Source: Gulosibacter molinativorax (GTDB lineage Bacteria; Actinomycetota; Actinomycetes; Actinomycetales; Microbacteriaceae). Taken from it: a stretch of 64,000 bases of DNA. The translations under genes and the position numbers were made by a program. Below, piece after piece: positions 8,760 through 17,298 of the stretch. The stretch is taken from assembly GCF_003010915.2 (NCBI RefSeq), contig NZ_CP028426.1, forward strand, positions 1,674,001-1,738,000, given 5' to 3'. Position 1 is the stretch's first letter. The number at the start of each line of letters is the position of its first letter. The notes beneath the pieces are model-generated. The model saw only the letters and a list, made by a program, of their open reading frames with translations. It was not told where the DNA came from and did not search any database.

Positions 8760-9533
8760 ATGCCTACGTTCTACGATCCCGGCGCCGATGCCGGTGAAGC
8801 ATCCGAGGCGCTGCGCGGGCTCGCGCATGCATCACGCAACTTCGAGAACCCCCAGGATCTTTACGGTGTGCTCGGCGACCTGCTGTCGGGAGTCCGTTCG
8901 CTGAGGCAGGTGCTCGATCAGCTCGCTACTGCCCACATAAGCAATCGTGCCCATGCGTTCGACGATCACGGCGACCATGCCGTTGGATCAGCGGACGCGG
9001 TCGCTGCCGCCGATGAGCTGCACCAGGCGGCAACATGCATCGACCAAGCCGAGGATCGACTGAACGCCGCAGCATCTGCAGCGAGTCGTGTCGCCTGGTA
9101 CGACGCGCCCGCGACAGAAGACACCCCGGCAACTCGGTGGGTCAACGTCGTCTTCATCCAAGGTGAAGAAACCGACGAGGTGCTCGACATGATCGACACC
9201 GACGGCCCTACCGCCGGACTCGACCACCTGAAGAGCTGGGATTACGGAGACGAGACCACGAGCGCGGCGATGGAGAACGGGTATGTCTACGACGAGCCGC
9301 CCAGCGGACCGTTGGAGCACGAGCTGCGAGAGGGTGACTACCACCTCACCTACAGTCACAGCTTCGACCACGTCGCCCTTTATCGACTCCACACCATCGA
9401 AGCCGAAGACGGACTTCCGAACGATTCGCGCGGCCTTGGTGCACGCCGAGCGGCGCCGCGTCAGCAGCGAGCATCTTGGTTCGAGCCTGCGAACATCACG
9501 GCACTCAAGCAACAGCGAGGACTGGGTCTATGA
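8760..9533 (+). CDS. Conserved-type hypothetical protein upstream of the VirB4-like ATPase
   Basis: A 257-residue soluble protein. The N-terminal 110 residues are helical and Ala/Asp-rich. The C-terminal part is a mixed domain (WVNVVFIQG ... LTYSHSFDHVALYRL) followed by a basic tail. No membrane segment or catalytic motif is seen. The ATG at 8760 is supported by GAGGAGG at 8748-8754. Its TGA overlaps the next ATG (ATGA), tying it to the transfer ATPase. Function unknown; an accessory or coupling role is inferred from position only. Confidence 0.7.
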   Translation: MPTFYDPGADAGEASEALRGLAHASRNFENPQDLYGVLGDLLSGVRSLRQVLDQLATAHISNRAHAFDDHGDHAVGSADAVAAADELHQAATCIDQAEDRLNAAASAASRVAWYDAPATEDTPATRWVNVVFIQGEETDEVLDMIDTDGPTAGLDHLKSWDYGDETTSAAMENGYVYDEPPSGPLEHELREGDYHLTYSHSFDHVALYRLHTIEAEDGLPNDSRGLGARRAAPRQQRASWFEPANITALKQQRGLGL

Positions 9534-11023
9534 ACCGGGATGAAGCCGAGCGGCTCCATACGGCGGTCCTCGTTGCTCCAGCGTCTGAGAAGCGTCGAGT
9601 GCGCAAGCAACGTCAAAAGGCGGCAGCAAACCTACAGATCGAGCAGCAGCACTCGGAACGCGAAGAAACCCGCGCGAAGTATCTGGCCGAGTTGGCTGAG
9701 CGTCGGGGCACATCGTATCTCCCCGCCGCCGGGGAGCAGGGCCCCACTCAGCTGCGTTCATCAGGCAGGTTCCGCCTGCCCCGACATCAGGACACCTCTG
9801 CCACCCTCGCAGGGGCGTACCCATTCCTCGCGGAGGGCGGCCTCGGATCCGACGGCGTCTTCGTAGGCCAAGATCTGTACTCCGGCGGCTCCTTCGTCTA
9901 CGACCCGTGGGTGCTCTACGCCCGCGGTATTATTACCGCCCCGAACCTCGTGCTCGCGGGCATCGTAGGCTCCGGGAAGTCCAGCCTTGCAAAGAGCCTC
10001 TACACACGGTCCCTCCCATTCGGGCGCCGCGTCTACGTGCCAGGTGACCCGAAGGGCGAACACACGGCCGTCGCCGAAGCCGTCGGCGGACGGGCAATCG
10101 TGCTCGGGCACGGACTCGCCACACGACTCAACCCGCTCGACGAGGGCTACCGCCCCTCAGGCATGAGCGACGAGAGCTGGGCGTCCACCGTCGCGTCTCG
10201 GCGCCGCGACCTGATCGGCGCACTCGCTGAGACCGTTCTTACTCGACCCCTCACCCCGCTGGAACACACAGCCATCGACACCGCACTGACCGAGGTCGTG
10301 CGCAGCAACGATGTACCAATCTTGCCAATGGTCGTCGAACACATCCTCGCCCCTGCTCAGGACGCCGACCCCGAGGGGAGACTCGCCGAAGACGGGAGGC
10401 TGGTCGGGCATGCACTCCGAAGGCTTGTGGCTGGAGACCTCGCCGGGCTCTTCGACGGCCCGTCAACGGTGACCTTCGATCCGACGTTGCCCATGATCTC
10501 ACTCGACCTTTCACGCGTGACCGAGAACTCCACGCTGATCTCGGTACTCATGACCTGCTCCTCAGCGTGGATGGAGTCCGCCCTGCTCGATCCCAACGGC
10601 GGCCAACGCTGGTGCATCTACGACGAAGCCTGGCGACTCATGTCCCACCCAGCATTGCTGCGAAGGATGGATGCCCATTGGCGACTCGCACGTCACTACG
10701 GGATCGCGAACATGCTGATCTTCCATAAGCTGACCGACCTGGAAAACGTCGGTGACGAAGGTTCCGCCATGCGCGCGCTCGCCAACAGTTTGTTGGCCAA
10801 CGCCGAGACGCGGATCATCTACCGGCAGGAATCCGACCAACTCGGTGTCACTGCCGGAGCACTCGGGCTCACCGGTACGGAACAGAAGCTACTGCCCGGT
10901 CTCGGCATTGGCCAGGGCCTCTGGCGCATCAAGGATCGCTCGTTCGTCTGCCAGCACCAACTGCATCCTGACGAGCTGGAACTCTTCGACACGACGGGCC
11001 GCATGGTTTCGAATCGCCACTGA
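9530..11023 (+). CDS. VirB4/TraC-like conjugation ATPase
   Basis: A 497-residue P-loop ATPase. The Walker A is GIVGSGKSS and a strand later comes GDPKGEH, as in HerA/FtsK/VirB4-type motors; the Walker B is IYDEAW in the C-terminal half. The first 60 residues are charged and helical. The start at 9530 overlaps the previous stop. It energises assembly or substrate movement in type IV secretion. It is the last gene before the arsenic island interrupts the transfer genes. Confidence 0.85.
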   Translation: MNRDEAERLHTAVLVAPASEKRRVRKQRQKAAANLQIEQQHSEREETRAKYLAELAERRGTSYLPAAGEQGPTQLRSSGRFRLPRHQDTSATLAGAYPFLAEGGLGSDGVFVGQDLYSGGSFVYDPWVLYARGIITAPNLVLAGIVGSGKSSLAKSLYTRSLPFGRRVYVPGDPKGEHTAVAEAVGGRAIVLGHGLATRLNPLDEGYRPSGMSDESWASTVASRRRDLIGALAETVLTRPLTPLEHTAIDTALTEVVRSNDVPILPMVVEHILAPAQDADPEGRLAEDGRLVGHALRRLVAGDLAGLFDGPSTVTFDPTLPMISLDLSRVTENSTLISVLMTCSSAWMESALLDPNGGQRWCIYDEAWRLMSHPALLRRMDAHWRLARHYGIANMLIFHKLTDLENVGDEGSAMRALANSLLANAETRIIYRQESDQLGVTAGALGLTGTEQKLLPGLGIGQGLWRIKDRSFVCQHQLHPDELELFDTTGRMVSNRH

Positions 11024-11091
11024 TTCGCAACCCATAACCCAAGAGCGAGCGCACCCCAACATGAACAGTTGATGACGGGGGCCAACCAGAC

Positions 11092-11126
11092 TTGATAGTC
11101 ATTTCGATTTCTATCAATATAGAAGT
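11092..11126 (+). promoter_or_regulatory. ArsR-type operator/promoter of the trxB-arsO operon
   Basis: A perfect dyad TTCTAT-CAAT-ATAGAA lies at 11109-11124, ending two bases before the trxB ATG. A -35-like TTGATA sits at 11092-11097. The region is AT-rich, unlike its surroundings. This is the usual position for an ArsR/SmtB operator. The dyad is so close to the ATG that the mRNA could be nearly leaderless. Confidence 0.6.
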
Positions 11127-12104
11127 ATGTCGAATCAAGAAGTTGAGTTGGTCATCGTCGGTTCTGGGCCTGCCGGATACACAGCCGCCGTGTACGCGGC
11201 GCGCGCCGGTCTGGAGCCGGTGGTGATTGCGGGAGCGGTGACCGCGGGCGGCGCACTGATGACGACTACCGAGGTAGAGAACTTTCCCGGCTTCCTGGAT
11301 GGTGTTCAAGGCCCCGCCCTGATGGAGAGGATGCGGGCACAGGCCGAACGTTTCGGCGCCAGCATCGTGTATGACACCGCGACCAACCTGAAACTCACTG
11401 GTGACGTGAAGACCATCGAGACGGGGAATGGCGTGACCTATCGCGCCCGCGCGGTGATCCTTGCGATGGGTTCGGCGTATCGCAAGCTTGGGCTCCCCGA
11501 GGAAGAGCGCCTGTCTGGGCACGGCGTGTCATGGTGTGCAACCTGTGATGGGTTCTTCTTCCGCGAGCAGAAGATCGCCGTGATCGGCGGTGGCGACTCG
11601 GCCATGGAAGAGGCGTTATTCTTGACTCGGTTTGCATCACAGGTGATCTTGGTTCATCGGCGCGGTGAGTTTCGCGCATCGAAGATCATGGCGCAACGTG
11701 TACTTTCTGACCCGAAGATCGAGGTCGCTTGGAACAGTGAAGTGATGCAGATCCTTGGAGAGGATCAAGTCACCGGGCTTCGGCTACGCGATACCGTGAC
11801 TGGCGCCGAACGGGATCTCGATGTCTCCGGGGTGTTTGTCGCGATTGGGCATGACCCTCGATCCGAACTTGTGAACGACCAAATCGCGACAGACGACGAT
11901 GGGTATGTTCTTGTGGACCACCCTTCGACGCGCACGAACCTTCCCGGCGTGTTCGCCGCGGGCGACCTTGTGGATCACACCTACCGGCAAGCGATTACTG
12001 CTGCAGGGACCGGGTGCGCAGCCGCCCAGGATGCGCAGCACTATCTCGCTCAGCTGGCACCAGACGGCGCTGCCGACGCACGGGTTCTGGCGGTCTCCGC
12101 ATGA
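11127..12104 (+). CDS. trxB: Thioredoxin reductase (arsenic-island copy)
   Basis: A 325-residue thioredoxin-disulfide reductase using NADPH and FAD. Seen: an N-terminal GxGxxG nucleotide fold ([11 protein letters not shown]), the redox centre CATC (C137, C140), an NADPH-binding [10 protein letters not shown] motif and the C-terminal FAD segment AAGDLVD. It heads an operon in which trxA, acr3 and the ArsR-ArsC gene follow by ATGA overlaps. It probably recycles thioredoxin for arsenate reduction. Confidence 0.95.
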   Translation: MSNQEVELVIVGSGPAGYTAAVYAARAGLEPVVIAGAVTAGGALMTTTEVENFPGFLDGVQGPALMERMRAQAERFGASIVYDTATNLKLTGDVKTIETGNGVTYRARAVILAMGSAYRKLGLPEEERLSGHGVSWCATCDGFFFREQKIAVIGGGDSAMEEALFLTRFASQVILVHRRGEFRASKIMAQRVLSDPKIEVAWNSEVMQILGEDQVTGLRLRDTVTGAERDLDVSGVFVAIGHDPRSELVNDQIATDDDGYVLVDHPSTRTNLPGVFAAGDLVDHTYRQAITAAGTGCAAAQDAQHYLAQLAPDGAADARVLAVSA

Positions 12105-12424
12105 GCATCACCCATGTCACCGATGCCACCTTCCACGCTGAAGTCATCGAATCCGAGTTACCAGTGCTCGTGGATATCTGGGCAGCATGGTGCGGCCCAT
12201 GTAAGGCGATTGCGCCGATCCTCGACACGCTCGCGGAAGAGTATGCGGGCCGGGTGAAAGTTGTGAAGGTTGATGCCGACGCCAACCCGGAAACGGTGAC
12301 TGCTGCGGGAGTGACGTCGATACCCACCATCGGATTCTACCGCGCAGGCGAACGTGTAGATGTGCTGATCGGCGCGCATCCGAAGCCCGTGATCGCGGCA
12401 AAGATTGAAGACGTGATCGCATGA
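12101..12424 (+). CDS. trxA: Thioredoxin (arsenic-island copy)
   Basis: A 107-residue thioredoxin with the active site WCGPC (C31, C34) and the cis-Pro loop TSIPT. Start and stop both overlap their neighbours as ATGA, so it is made together with its reductase and the arsenite exporter. It is probably the electron donor for the arsenate reductases encoded downstream. It is distinct from the second thioredoxin gene at 36.4 kb. Confidence 0.95.
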   Translation: MSITHVTDATFHAEVIESELPVLVDIWAAWCGPCKAIAPILDTLAEEYAGRVKVVKVDADANPETVTAAGVTSIPTIGFYRAGERVDVLIGAHPKPVIAAKIEDVIA

Positions 12425-13560
12425 GGACGACGATCACCCCTGCATCCCTCATCACACCGAAGCGGATGTCGACGCTCGACAAGTGGCTACCACTGTGGAT
12501 CGGGCTCTCCATGGTCGCTGGCCTGCTGCTGGGCCGATTCGTGCCAGCGTTATCTGGGCTACTGGCGCGCCTGGAAGTTGGCGGCATCTCGGTTCCCATC
12601 GCACTCGGGCTGCTCGTGATGATGTACCCGGTGCTCGCGAAAGTCCGGTACGACAAGGTTGCCGCGGTCACCGGCGACAAGAAGTTGCTGGTCTCCTCGC
12701 TGCTGCTGAACTGGTTGGTCGGCCCGGCAGTCATGTTCGCGCTCGCCTGGGTTTTCTTACCAGGCCTCCCCGAATACCGCACGGGCCTCATCATCGTGGG
12801 CCTCGCACGCTGTATCGCGATGGTGGTGATATGGAACGATCTCGCCTGCGGTGACCGCGAGGCGGCCGCGGTACTCGTCGCGATCAACTCCGTGTTTCAG
12901 GTGGTCATGTTCTCGGTGCTCGGTTGGTTCTACCTGACCGTGCTACCTGGGTGGCTCGGTCTCGACACACAAGGGCTTGAGGTGTCGCTGTGGCAGATCG
13001 CGTTGAACGTGCTTGTGTTCCTCGGCGTGCCACTCATGGCCGGGTTCGCCTCTCGCTGGATCGGTGAGAAGCGCCGCGGCCGCGTCTGGTATGAACAGAA
13101 GTTTCTCCCAGTCATTGGGCCCTGGGCGCTCTACGGGCTGCTGTTCACGATCGTGCTGCTCTTCGCGTTGCAGGGTGAGGCTATCGCCGAGAACCCGTTC
13201 GATGTTGCCCGGATTGCGTTGCCGCTGTTCATCTACTTTCTGGTGATGTGGTTCGCAGGAATCCTCCTCGGGAAGGGCCTCGGGCTCGGATACGCGCGAT
13301 CCACGACGTTGGCGTTTACTGCGGCAGGCAACAATTTCGAACTCGCGATCGCGGTTGCGATCGGCACGTTCGGCGCTGCGTCAGGTCAAGCCCTCGCAGG
13401 AGTGGTCGGGCCCCTCATCGAGGTGCCCGTGCTCGTCGGGCTGGTCTATGTTTCGCTGTGGGTGGCACGTGCCTGGTTCCATACCGACCCGTACAGCTCC
13501 GTCGCAGTTCCAGTGACGGAAGCCGCAACCGACCCGGCAATTGAGACGAGGACATCATGA
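12421..13560 (+). CDS. acr3: Arsenite efflux carrier, Acr3 family
   Basis: A 379-residue carrier with ten membrane segments that exports As(III), and in some members Sb(III). It contains the conserved Cys of Acr3 in ARCIAMV, the family motif NDLACGD, and the GNNFELAIAVAIG segment of helix 9. Start and stop are both ATGA overlaps. It follows the thioredoxin system and precedes the arsenate reductases, so oxidised arsenic is reduced and then exported by one transcript. Confidence 0.95.
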   Translation: MRTTITPASLITPKRMSTLDKWLPLWIGLSMVAGLLLGRFVPALSGLLARLEVGGISVPIALGLLVMMYPVLAKVRYDKVAAVTGDKKLLVSSLLLNWLVGPAVMFALAWVFLPGLPEYRTGLIIVGLARCIAMVVIWNDLACGDREAAAVLVAINSVFQVVMFSVLGWFYLTVLPGWLGLDTQGLEVSLWQIALNVLVFLGVPLMAGFASRWIGEKRRGRVWYEQKFLPVIGPWALYGLLFTIVLLFALQGEAIAENPFDVARIALPLFIYFLVMWFAGILLGKGLGLGYARSTTLAFTAAGNNFELAIAVAIGTFGAASGQALAGVVGPLIEVPVLVGLVYVSLWVARAWFHTDPYSSVAVPVTEAATDPAIETRTS

Positions 13561-14549
13561 CAGACACCTGCACTCCGTCCATGGCGCATGCGATCGGCGA
13601 GAGCGCAGCGACCACCGTCGCGAGCACTTTGAAGGCCCTCGCTGACCCGTTCCGACTGCGCGTGCTGTCGGCCATTGCGACCGACCCGCGCGGTGAATCG
13701 TGTGTGTGCGACCTTGCAGAACTCGCCGACGTCTCCCAGCCCACTGTCTCCCATCACCTGAAAGTGCTCAAGGACACCGGACTGTTGGCCTCCGAGCGGC
13801 GAGGTACCTGGGTCTGGTACCGCATCGCACCCGAGAAGCAGCACGCGGTCAGCTCCCTGCTTGACGCGTTCGCCCCCGCAGCGCTGGCGAACCAAACTAG
13901 CGAGACGAGCGATGCGGCCCTCGCGAAGGCCGACGCACTGGTCGAAATGGATGCCCGGGTGACACGTCTCGCCGAGGAACTCGCAGACGAACACGCGGAC
14001 CAAAGCCGCGACCTCGTGATTGCGATGGTGAGGGAGTCGTTTGCGGGTCTTGCCCGCGCCGCCCGTGTCCCCCAGCACCTGATTCCCCTGACAGAGCGGT
14101 TCGCTCGGCAACGCCTGACAGACCTCGCCCGTGAACGGAAAACCGGCGTGCCGCAGGTGCTGTTCGTGTGCGTCCAGAACGCGGGCCGTTCGCAACTAGC
14201 AGCCGCACTCGTGAACCAACTCTCCGATGGCCGGGTCGTCGCCCGCTCAGCCGGATCCGCACCCGCGGCCGACGTGCACCCGCACGTGCGCTCTCTCCTC
14301 ACCGAGATCGAAGGCGGCCAGCGCACCGACGCCGCATTCCCGAAGCCCCTCACCGACGATGCGGTGCGCGCCGCCGATGTCGTCGTGACGATGGGGTGCG
14401 GGGATGTGTGCCCGATCATCCCCGGGGTGCGCTACGAGGACTGGGCCGTGGGCGACCCGGCCCTCGCCTCACCCGAGGGTGTTGCCGCGATTCGCGACGA
14501 CATCGCCGGGCGCGTGCGCACCCTCATCGACTCCCTCACCAACGACTGA
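13557..14549 (+). CDS. ArsR-arsenate reductase fusion protein
   Basis: A 330-residue fusion. Residues 15-105 are an ArsR/SmtB winged helix with the As(III)-type motif ESCVCDL (C49, C51) and the recognition helix SQPTVSHHLK. Residues about 125-195 are a helical linker domain. Residues 198-330 are a low-molecular-weight-phosphatase-fold arsenate reductase with the catalytic loop FVCVQNAGRS (C205) and a later MGCGDVC. One polypeptide thus could sense As(III) and reduce As(V). Similar fusions are known in actinobacterial ars operons. ATGA overlap with acr3. Confidence 0.92.
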   Translation: MTDTCTPSMAHAIGESAATTVASTLKALADPFRLRVLSAIATDPRGESCVCDLAELADVSQPTVSHHLKVLKDTGLLASERRGTWVWYRIAPEKQHAVSSLLDAFAPAALANQTSETSDAALAKADALVEMDARVTRLAEELADEHADQSRDLVIAMVRESFAGLARAARVPQHLIPLTERFARQRLTDLARERKTGVPQVLFVCVQNAGRSQLAAALVNQLSDGRVVARSAGSAPAADVHPHVRSLLTEIEGGQRTDAAFPKPLTDDAVRAADVVVTMGCGDVCPIIPGVRYEDWAVGDPALASPEGVAAIRDDIAGRVRTLIDSLTND

Positions 14550-14569
14550 AACGGAAAGCTTCCATACTC

Positions 14570-14980
14570 ATGACCGATCAGAAGCCGTCAGTATTGTTCG
14601 TCTGCGTGCACAACGCCGGGCGCTCGCAAATGGCCGCAGGCTACCTACGTCACCTCGCGGGCAACGCCATCGAGGTGCGTTCGGCCGGGTCGATGCCCGC
14701 CGAGCAGATCAACCCTGTAGCGGTCGCAGCGATGCGCGAAGAGGGCATCGATATCACCGCGGAAGCCCCGAAGGTACTCACCACCGAGGCTGTACAGGCC
14801 TCCGATGTGGTGATCACGATGGGGTGCGGCGACGCCTGCCCCTTCTTCCCCGGCAAACGCTACGAGGATTGGAAGCTCGATGACCCCGCCGGTCAGGGTA
14901 TCGATTCCGTCCGGCCCATCCGCGACGACATCAAGGGCAGAATCGAAACCCTCGTCGGCGAACTGCTCGGAAAGCAGTGA
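14570..14980 (+). CDS. arsC: Arsenate reductase ArsC (LMW-PTP fold)
   Basis: A 136-residue stand-alone arsenate reductase. The P-loop is FVCVHNAGRS (catalytic C12), with a second Cys pair in MGCGDACP and the DPAGQ segment. It is a paralogue of the reductase half of the preceding fusion. It may use thioredoxin or mycothiol; the neighbouring trxB-trxA favour thioredoxin. It starts 20 nt after the fusion gene, and its TGA overlaps the arsO GTG (GTGA). Confidence 0.94.
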   Translation: MTDQKPSVLFVCVHNAGRSQMAAGYLRHLAGNAIEVRSAGSMPAEQINPVAVAAMREEGIDITAEAPKVLTTEAVQASDVVITMGCGDACPFFPGKRYEDWKLDDPAGQGIDSVRPIRDDIKGRIETLVGELLGKQ

Positions 14981-16062
14981 CCAAGCCTACGCAGAGCCCC
15001 TCTGCCATCCCGCTGGCGGATCGGGACCTAGATGTAGTCGTCATCGGTGGCGGCCAGGCCGGACTAGCCGCCGGATACTACCTACGCCGCGCGGGTGTGC
15101 GCTTCGTAATCCTCGATGCGTCCGCCGATCCTGGCGGCGCATGGCAGCATGGCTGGAACTCGCTCCGTCTCTTCTCCCCGGCCGAGTACAGCCCACTGCC
15201 GGGATGGCCGATGCCAAGGCAGGAAGGCGAGGAGTATCCGACCGCTTCGCACGTCGTCGACTATCTTCGCGCGTACGAGCACCGCTACGACCTCCCCACC
15301 CATCGCCCGGTCCGGGTGAGCGCGGTTCGACGTGATGGGGAACAGCTAGCAGTGGACACCGACCACGGCACCTGGCAGGCCGCTCACGTGATCAGCGCGA
15401 CCGGCACTTGGGGGAACCCCTATGTACCGACGTACCCTGGCGAATCCTCCTATACCGGGAAGCAGCTCCACACTGTCGATTATTCGTCACCCGACTCCTT
15501 CCAGGGGAAACGGGTCGCTGTCGTCGGCGGTGGCAACTCTGCGGCGCAGATCCTCGCGGATGTGTCCATGGTCGCTGCGACCCGGTGGTATGCGCAGCGG
15601 CCACCCCGGTTCATGCCGGACGACGTCGACGGCCGCGTACTGTTCGACGTCGCAAGCCGTCGAGAAGCCGCGCAACGACACGGAAAACAGACGGCCGGTG
15701 TGTCAGCGCTGGGTGATGTCGTCATGGTGGAAAGTGTCCGCGAGGCACGTGATCGCGGTGTCCTCCACACACTCCCGATGTTTCATCAGCTCACCGCCCA
15801 CGGGGTTATCGAGTCGGACGGCAGCGAGTGGGAGTGCGATGCGGTCATCTGGTGTACCGGGTTTCGGCCCACCCTCGACCACCTCGCACCGCTTCATCTC
15901 ACGACTCGGGCAGGCGAGCCGCTCACGAACGGGACACGCTCAGCAGATGAACCACGGCTGGACCTACTCGGTTATGGGGATTGGACGGGTATCGCATCGG
16001 CGACCATCGTCGGCGCGAGCCGCACAGCCAAGCTCGCCGTCGCAGATATCGTCAATAGCTGA
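14977..16062 (+). CDS. arsO: ArsO-like flavin monooxygenase
   Basis: A 361-residue NAD(P)H/FAD flavoprotein of the Trk/FMO type. An FAD-binding GGGQAGLAAGY motif lies near residue 25, an NADPH-binding GGGNSAAQI motif near 180, and an FMO-like ATGTWGNPY segment near 137. Such proteins in arsenic operons are called ArsO; the exact reaction is not settled. The GTG start overlaps arsC. Last gene of the plus-strand arsenic operon. Confidence 0.85.
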   Translation: MTKPTQSPSAIPLADRDLDVVVIGGGQAGLAAGYYLRRAGVRFVILDASADPGGAWQHGWNSLRLFSPAEYSPLPGWPMPRQEGEEYPTASHVVDYLRAYEHRYDLPTHRPVRVSAVRRDGEQLAVDTDHGTWQAAHVISATGTWGNPYVPTYPGESSYTGKQLHTVDYSSPDSFQGKRVAVVGGGNSAAQILADVSMVAATRWYAQRPPRFMPDDVDGRVLFDVASRREAAQRHGKQTAGVSALGDVVMVESVREARDRGVLHTLPMFHQLTAHGVIESDGSEWECDAVIWCTGFRPTLDHLAPLHLTTRAGEPLTNGTRSADEPRLDLLGYGDWTGIASATIVGASRTAKLAVADIVNS

Positions 16063-16079
16063 CTGGGCGGAAGCCGACG

Positions 16080-17297
16080 TTATCGCACGTGCGCCAAGGG
16101 CGATCGGGTTTCAACACGAGCGCTGGCGATCAGGAGGAGCGTTGCGATACCCGCGATAACAGCCAGCGCGCCGAAGGCGGCCGCGTAGCTGCCGAACGCT
16201 CCGGCGAGTACCACGCCGATCCACGGCGCCATCGCTGTTACCAACATGGTGGGTGTTCCGACTATCCCCGAGAGTTGCCCATAGGCGCGCGGCCCCCAAC
16301 GATCCGTCACAGCGGTGGCCTGGAGAAGGGTCCCGATGCCACGACCGACCCCGGCTGCCATGGAGATTCCCACGAGCACCGCGAACGGGCCGGAAAGGAT
16401 CGCGAATGCCGCAGCGCTCACGGCGACGATCGCAAACGCTGCCCCGGTGTGCATGGTGAGCGACGCTCGCCGCGCGAAGGCGGTGTAGAAGACACGCCCC
16501 GCGACCTGCCCGATCCCGCCGAGTCCGAGCACCCACGCAGCTTCGGACGTCGTCAGTCCACGTTCGAGCATCAACGCCATCATCGCGATCAACACCGTAT
16601 GTATCGCGGCGGATGCGATCGTGAGCCCGGCCGTCAAGAGCCAGAACTGGCCACGGCGGAGAACTCCTGACACGTACCCCCGCTCATCGAGAGACCGAGC
16701 TGTGTGGTCAGCGTGCTGTTGGGGTCGCGAATGTCGCAAGAGGATCCAGTGCGCTGGTGCGGTGACTAGTGCCAGAGCGACGGCAGACCACAGGTAAGTG
16801 CCACGCCAACCGACAGCCGCCCCAACGTGCGCGACGAGCGGAGCGAACACTGTTGCGGACAGGCCAGCGACCAGCGTGAGCGTGGTCAGTGGCCCGAGGC
16901 TGCGCGCGCCGTACCATGAGGTGATGGCCGCGAACGCGGGCTGGTACAGCACGCCCGACATTCCGAATCCCGCAAGGATCCACGCGGCAGCGAACACGAT
17001 CGAATTGTCAGATGCGGCAACGAGAGCCAGCGCCGCCGCGCTGAGCAAGGACCCGAGGGCCATTACCCAGCGCGGGCCGTGTCGGTCGATGAGCTTCCCG
17101 ACCGGCACCCCGAGGAGCGCGGACACCACGAGCGACCCTGAGAACGCGAGCGTCACGAACTGGGCAGACCAGCCCGTGTCGCTCACGATTTGCGGTGCAA
17201 GAACGGGAAACGCGTAGTACAGCAACCCCCACGACACGGTGACCGTGACGCTGAGCGTGGCGAGCATCACACCCAGCCGCGGCGGGCGTTCTCGCAC
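16080..17297 (-). CDS. MFS transporter of the arsenic island
   Basis: A 405-residue major facilitator with 12 membrane segments and the MFS loop motif GKLIDRHGPR between helices 2 and 3. It begins (GTG) one base after the stop of the Cys-tailed flavoprotein upstream, so the two form one minus-strand operon under the second arsR. The substrate is unknown; export of an arsenic product of the flavoproteins is a plausible inference. It ends 17 bp from the convergent arsO end. Confidence 0.86.
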   Translation of the reverse strand: MRERPPRLGVMLATLSVTVTVSWGLLYYAFPVLAPQIVSDTGWSAQFVTLAFSGSLVVSALLGVPVGKLIDRHGPRWVMALGSLLSAAALALVAASDNSIVFAAAWILAGFGMSGVLYQPAFAAITSWYGARSLGPLTTLTLVAGLSATVFAPLVAHVGAAVGWRGTYLWSAVALALVTAPAHWILLRHSRPQQHADHTARSLDERGYVSGVLRRGQFWLLTAGLTIASAAIHTVLIAMMALMLERGLTTSEAAWVLGLGGIGQVAGRVFYTAFARRASLTMHTGAAFAIVAVSAAAFAILSGPFAVLVGISMAAGVGRGIGTLLQATAVTDRWGPRAYGQLSGIVGTPTMLVTAMAPWIGVVLAGAFGSYAAAFGALAVIAGIATLLLIASARVETRSPLAHVR

Positions 17298-17298
17298 G

